Source: an uncultured Hyphomicrobiales bacterium (GTDB taxonomy: Bacteria; Pseudomonadota; Alphaproteobacteria; Rhizobiales; Xanthobacteraceae). From it: DNA of 16,452 nucleotides. The notes beneath the pieces were generated by a model. The model was given only the letters and a program-made list of their open reading frames with translations. It was not told the DNA's origin and made no database searches. The DNA is taken from contig CAITEM010000628.1 of the NCBI GenBank assembly GCA_903891395.1, positions 1-16,452 of the forward strand. Direction: 5' to 3'. The position numbers and the translations under genes are program-made. Of this stretch, positions 14,088 to 16,452 are shown piece after piece; within the stretch, counting starts at the first letter, position 1; the number at the start of each line of letters is the position of its first letter.

Positions 14088-14795
14088 GTGCGCAAGGCGT
14101 CTGCGTTGAAAGTGGCAAGTGTGAAGGCGCCGCCGGTCAAGCGGCCGCGCGCGGTGCCGGCGCAGCCCGCGCTTTCGGTCCGTGAAAGAATTCTCGAAGT
14201 CGCCGAGCGCATGTTCGCCGAGCACGGCATGTCCGGCGTCGGGCTTCGCGCCATCACCACCGAAGCCAAGGTCAATCTTGCCTCCATCGCCTATCATTTC
14301 GGCTCCAAGGATGGGCTGCTGGAAGCGCTGTTCGCGCAACGCGCCGCGCCCATCGCGCAGGAGCGGTTGCGCCTGCTGGCGGAGTGTCTCGAGAAGAGTG
14401 CGAAGCCGAAGCTCGAGGACATTCTCGATGCGTTTCTGCGGCCGGCGCTGACGTTGGGCGTGCAGCCACAATTCGGCGGGCCTGCTTTCGTCAAACTGCG
14501 CGCGCGGCTCGCCACCGAGCCTGAGACAACAACAAGAAAAATCCTGTCGAAGGCTTTCGATCAATCGAGCCGTCAGTTCATCGATGCGCTGATCAAGGCA
14601 CTGCCGCAGATGCCACGCCCGGAAGTCGAGTGGCGCTTTCACTTCATGCTCGGCGCGATGTTCTACACGATGGCCGATTCAGGCCGCATCCAGGCGTTGA
14701 CCAATGGCCGCGTCGACCCCGGTGACGTCAAGCGCGCGCTGCATCACATGATTCCATTTCTGGCGGCGGGCTTCCGCTCCGCGCCAGTCGTTTAA
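14088..14795 (+). CDS. TetR/AcrR family transcriptional regulator
   Basis: A 235-residue TetR-type repressor. The N-terminal helix-turn-helix is clear: RERILEVAERMFAEHG (about 32-47), LRAITTEAKVNLASIAYHFGSKDGLL with the YHFGSK recognition end at 69-74. The C-terminal ligand domain has the tail of the TetR_C group found in fatty-acid and acid-catabolism regulators. The first 30 residues are basic and Pro/Ala rich. The frame is open from 13851 through antisense DNA. GTG 14088 is preferred because it lies downstream of the promoter, has GGTGAG six bases upstream, and leaves the operator outside the gene. It is the first gene of a tight run (27-base gap to the cyclase gene) and divergent to BKACE, so it is the likely local regulator. 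Confidence 0.87.
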   Translation: MRKASALKVASVKAPPVKRPRAVPAQPALSVRERILEVAERMFAEHGMSGVGLRAITTEAKVNLASIAYHFGSKDGLLEALFAQRAAPIAQERLRLLAECLEKSAKPKLEDILDAFLRPALTLGVQPQFGGPAFVKLRARLATEPETTTRKILSKAFDQSSRQFIDALIKALPQMPRPEVEWRFHFMLGAMFYTMADSGRIQALTNGRVDPGDVKRALHHMIPFLAAGFRSAPVV

Positions 14796-14822
14796 CCTTC
14801 TCATCACAACAAGGAAAATCGA

Positions 14823-15797
14823 ATGACAAAGAAAGTCACGCGCAAGGACATGACCGCCGCCGCGGAAAAATACAAGAACTGGGGCAAGTGGGGTCCGGAC
14901 GACGAAATCGGTACGCTGAACTTCACGACGCCGGAAGACATCATCGCCGCCACCAAACTGGTGAAGAAGGGCAAGGTCATTTCGCTGGCGCTGAATTTCG
15001 ACAACCTCGGCCCGCAGGGCGCCAAGAGCAAATATCCGATCATGGGGCGCATCAATCCGGTGCACACCATGTTGCGTACCGGCACCGACGCCTATTCCGG
15101 CGTGCTCGACAAGCGCGGCATCCGCGCCGCCGACGACATGGTGGTGATTCCGCTCCAGTGCGGCACGCAATGGGACGGCCTCGGCCACGTGTTCTATGAG
15201 AACTACATGTGGAACGGCTACGACTGCCGCGAGGTGTCGAGCATGGGCGCCGCCAAATGCGGCATCGAGAAGACCAAGAACAAGATGGTCGGCCGCGGCG
15301 TGCTGCTGGACGTGGCGCGCTACAAGGGCGTCGACTCGCTCGAGGACGGCTATGGGATTACCAACGAAGATCTGTACGAGACGGCGAAGAAGCAGAAGAC
15401 CGAACTCAAGCGCGGCGACTACGTCATCGTGCGCACCGGCATGATGGAGCGCTGCCAGAAGGCCGGAAGCTGGGACGGCTACCCGGGTGGCGACGCGCCG
15501 GGTTTTGCCTTCGAGACGCTGGATTTCGTCAAGGAAACCGAACTCGCGGCTTTGGCCAGCGACACCTGGGGCTGCGAAGTGCGGCCGAACCAGGTGGCGG
15601 AAGGCGAAAACATCAACCAGCCGTGGCACTGGATCACCATCCCGATCATGGGCATGACCATGGGCGAGATTTTCGAGCTCAAGGAATTGGCCGACGACTG
15701 CGCTGCCGACAAGGTGTACGAATTCATGTTCGTGGCGCCGGCCATTCCGATCACGGGGGCGGTCGGCTCGCCGGTCAACCCGCTCTGCATCAAATAG
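14823..15797 (+). CDS. Cyclase family protein (kynurenine formamidase-like metal hydrolase)
   Basis: A 324-residue member of the putative cyclase family (PF04199 type), the longer subgroup of about 320 residues. The N-terminus has NWGKWGPDDEIGTLNFTTPE, typical of this subgroup. The metal motif HxGTHxDxxxH of formamidases appears as QCGTQWDGLGH (112-122), keeping Asp118 and His122 but with Gln at both other His positions. I recall GTQWDG in this subgroup, so the enzyme may still be active with altered metal binding. Other blocks are RGVLLDVARYKGV and GDYVIVRTG. It is likely a hydrolase or lactonase acting on the module's acid or lactone. The ribosome site AAGGAAAA precedes ATG 14823, and the operon continues to msrB 18 bases on. 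Confidence 0.85.
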   Translation: MTKKVTRKDMTAAAEKYKNWGKWGPDDEIGTLNFTTPEDIIAATKLVKKGKVISLALNFDNLGPQGAKSKYPIMGRINPVHTMLRTGTDAYSGVLDKRGIRAADDMVVIPLQCGTQWDGLGHVFYENYMWNGYDCREVSSMGAAKCGIEKTKNKMVGRGVLLDVARYKGVDSLEDGYGITNEDLYETAKKQKTELKRGDYVIVRTGMMERCQKAGSWDGYPGGDAPGFAFETLDFVKETELAALASDTWGCEVRPNQVAEGENINQPWHWITIPIMGMTMGEIFELKELADDCAADKVYEFMFVAPAIPITGAVGSPVNPLCIK

Positions 15798-15815
15798 CGG
15801 ACAAGGAGCTTCGCG

Positions 15816-16214
15816 ATGACAAAGCAATACGCGGTCACGCATACCGACGCCGAGTGGCGCAAGCTGCTGACGCCCGAACAGTTTCAGGTCATGCGTCAGC
15901 ACGGCACCGAAGCGCCGGGAAGCTGCGCGCTGAACTTCGAAAAGCGTAACGGCACATTCTCTTGTGCCGGCTGCGACCAGCCGTTGTTCGTCTCGAAGAA
16001 GAAATTCGAAAGCGGCACCGGCTGGCCGAGCTTCAACGATCCCGAGCCTGGCGCCGTTGAAAACACAGAAGACCGCAGCCACGGCATGGTGCGCACCGAA
16101 TGTCATTGCAGCCGCTGCGGCAGCCATCTCGGCCACGTCTTCCCGGACGGACCGCCGCCCACCCATCTGCGCTATTGCATCAATGGCGTGGCGATGAATT
16201 TCAAACCCGATTGA
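15816..16214 (+). CDS. msrB: Peptide-methionine (R)-S-oxide reductase
   Basis: A 132-residue MsrB, which reduces methionine-R-sulfoxide in proteins. The structural zinc site is complete: CAGC (Cys50, Cys53) and CSRC (Cys98, Cys101). GTGWPSFNDP and GSHLGHVFPDGPPPT are invariant family blocks. The catalytic Cys121 lies in RYCINGVAMNF, where the usual motif ends in SA or SV. No signal peptide, so it is cytoplasmic. It is placed 18 bases after the cyclase gene and 22 before a TPP-enzyme gene, an unusual home for a repair enzyme. A strong GGAG lies upstream of the ATG. Confidence 0.96.
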   Translation: MTKQYAVTHTDAEWRKLLTPEQFQVMRQHGTEAPGSCALNFEKRNGTFSCAGCDQPLFVSKKKFESGTGWPSFNDPEPGAVENTEDRSHGMVRTECHCSRCGSHLGHVFPDGPPPTHLRYCINGVAMNFKPD

Positions 16215-16236
16215 ACGGACAAGAAAGAACGAGACG

Positions 16237-16452
16237 ATGAGCACTGTTGGACACAATACCAAGCGCATCGGCGCCGAAGTCCTCGCCGACATGCTGGCGG
16301 GCTACGGCGTCACCCACATCTTCATGGTGCCGGCGGTGCTGCGGCGAACCTTTGCCGAAATGGAACGCCGCACCAAGATCGCGCGCATTCACTGCCACGG
16401 CGAAAAATCGGCCGCCTATATGGCCGACGGTTACGCGCGCGCCTCCGGCAAG
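16237..16452 (+). CDS. Thiamine-diphosphate-binding enzyme, N-terminal fragment (acetolactate-synthase-like)
   Basis: The first 72 residues of a ThDP enzyme cut by the window end. The PYR-domain start is clear: GAEVLADMLAGYGVTHIFMVP, then the catalytic-Glu block HGEKSAAYMADGYARASG, as in acetolactate synthase and benzoylformate or oxalyl-CoA decarboxylase relatives. AGAA/GAGA upstream of ATG 16237 provides a moderate ribosome site. It follows msrB by 22 bases and completes the run tetR-cyclase-msrB-TPP. Decarboxylation or carboligation of a 2-oxo acid made by the module is inferred. The full length and subfamily cannot be seen. Confidence 0.85.
   Translation, partial: MSTVGHNTKRIGAEVLADMLAGYGVTHIFMVPAVLRRTFAEMERRTKIARIHCHGEKSAAYMADGYARASGK

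Noticed and set aside
14679..16292. 537-codon - strand open frame across the cyclase and msrB genes
   Set aside because: Both + strand genes are firmly identified. The antisense frame is a codon-bias shadow with no recognisable domain.
3666..16452. CRISPR array, insertion sequence or prophage to the right of tRNA-Phe
   Set aside because: No regularly spaced repeats, transposase, integrase or terminal inverted repeats were found.

Overview
The window is GC-rich chromosomal DNA, almost certainly from an alphaproteobacterium of the order Hyphomicrobiales (Bradyrhizobiaceae/Xanthobacteraceae-like). Three things suggest this: the order hisD - UPF0262 - low-molecular-weight phosphatase - maf - yacG - tRNA-Phe, the two periplasmic Bug-type (TctC) solute-binding proteins, and a palindromic intergenic repeat of the kind common in Bradyrhizobium relatives. 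Taxonomy is inferred from gene order and protein style recalled from memory; no search was run.

Layout. (1) 1-3566, + strand: the conserved housekeeping run, namely the 3' end of hisD, a UPF0262 gene, a CX5R phosphatase, maf and yacG. It is followed without a gap by two overlapping genes for a split thiamine-diphosphate decarboxylase (alpha and beta halves). infA, which I remember as lying between the phosphatase gene and maf in relatives, is absent. (2) 3596-3741: tRNA-Phe(GAA) with a good promoter; it marks the change from core genes to accessory metabolism. (3) 3777-6967: a D-2-hydroxyacid dehydrogenase (-) divergent from an enolase-superfamily dehydratase and a Bug binding protein (+). 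This looks like a small sugar-acid or hydroxy-acid utilisation module. (4) 7077-9979, +: a tightly packed operon of two small membrane proteins, a secreted one-domain protein and a signal-peptide-bearing YtcJ-type amidohydrolase. Its function is unknown and it is the best candidate here for an undescribed system. (5) 9960-10667, -: a four-helix membrane protein and a 54-residue protein. (6) 10788-16452: a second acid-catabolic module. A D-tartrate-dehydratase-like enzyme, a Bug protein and a BKACE (DUF849) enzyme lie on the - strand, divergent from tetR, a cyclase-family hydrolase, msrB and the start of a TPP enzyme on the + strand. A perfect 6-6-6 inverted repeat in the tetR promoter is the likely operator.

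Working together: the two right-hand modules look like catabolic units for small (hydroxy)carboxylic acids. Each pairs a periplasmic binding protein with an enolase-superfamily dehydratase and downstream oxo-acid enzymes. Neither has visible TctA/TctB membrane subunits, so the Bug proteins must use transporters encoded elsewhere or act as sensors. No insertion sequence, CRISPR array, phage gene or rRNA was seen. No gene-free stretch exceeds 300 bases.
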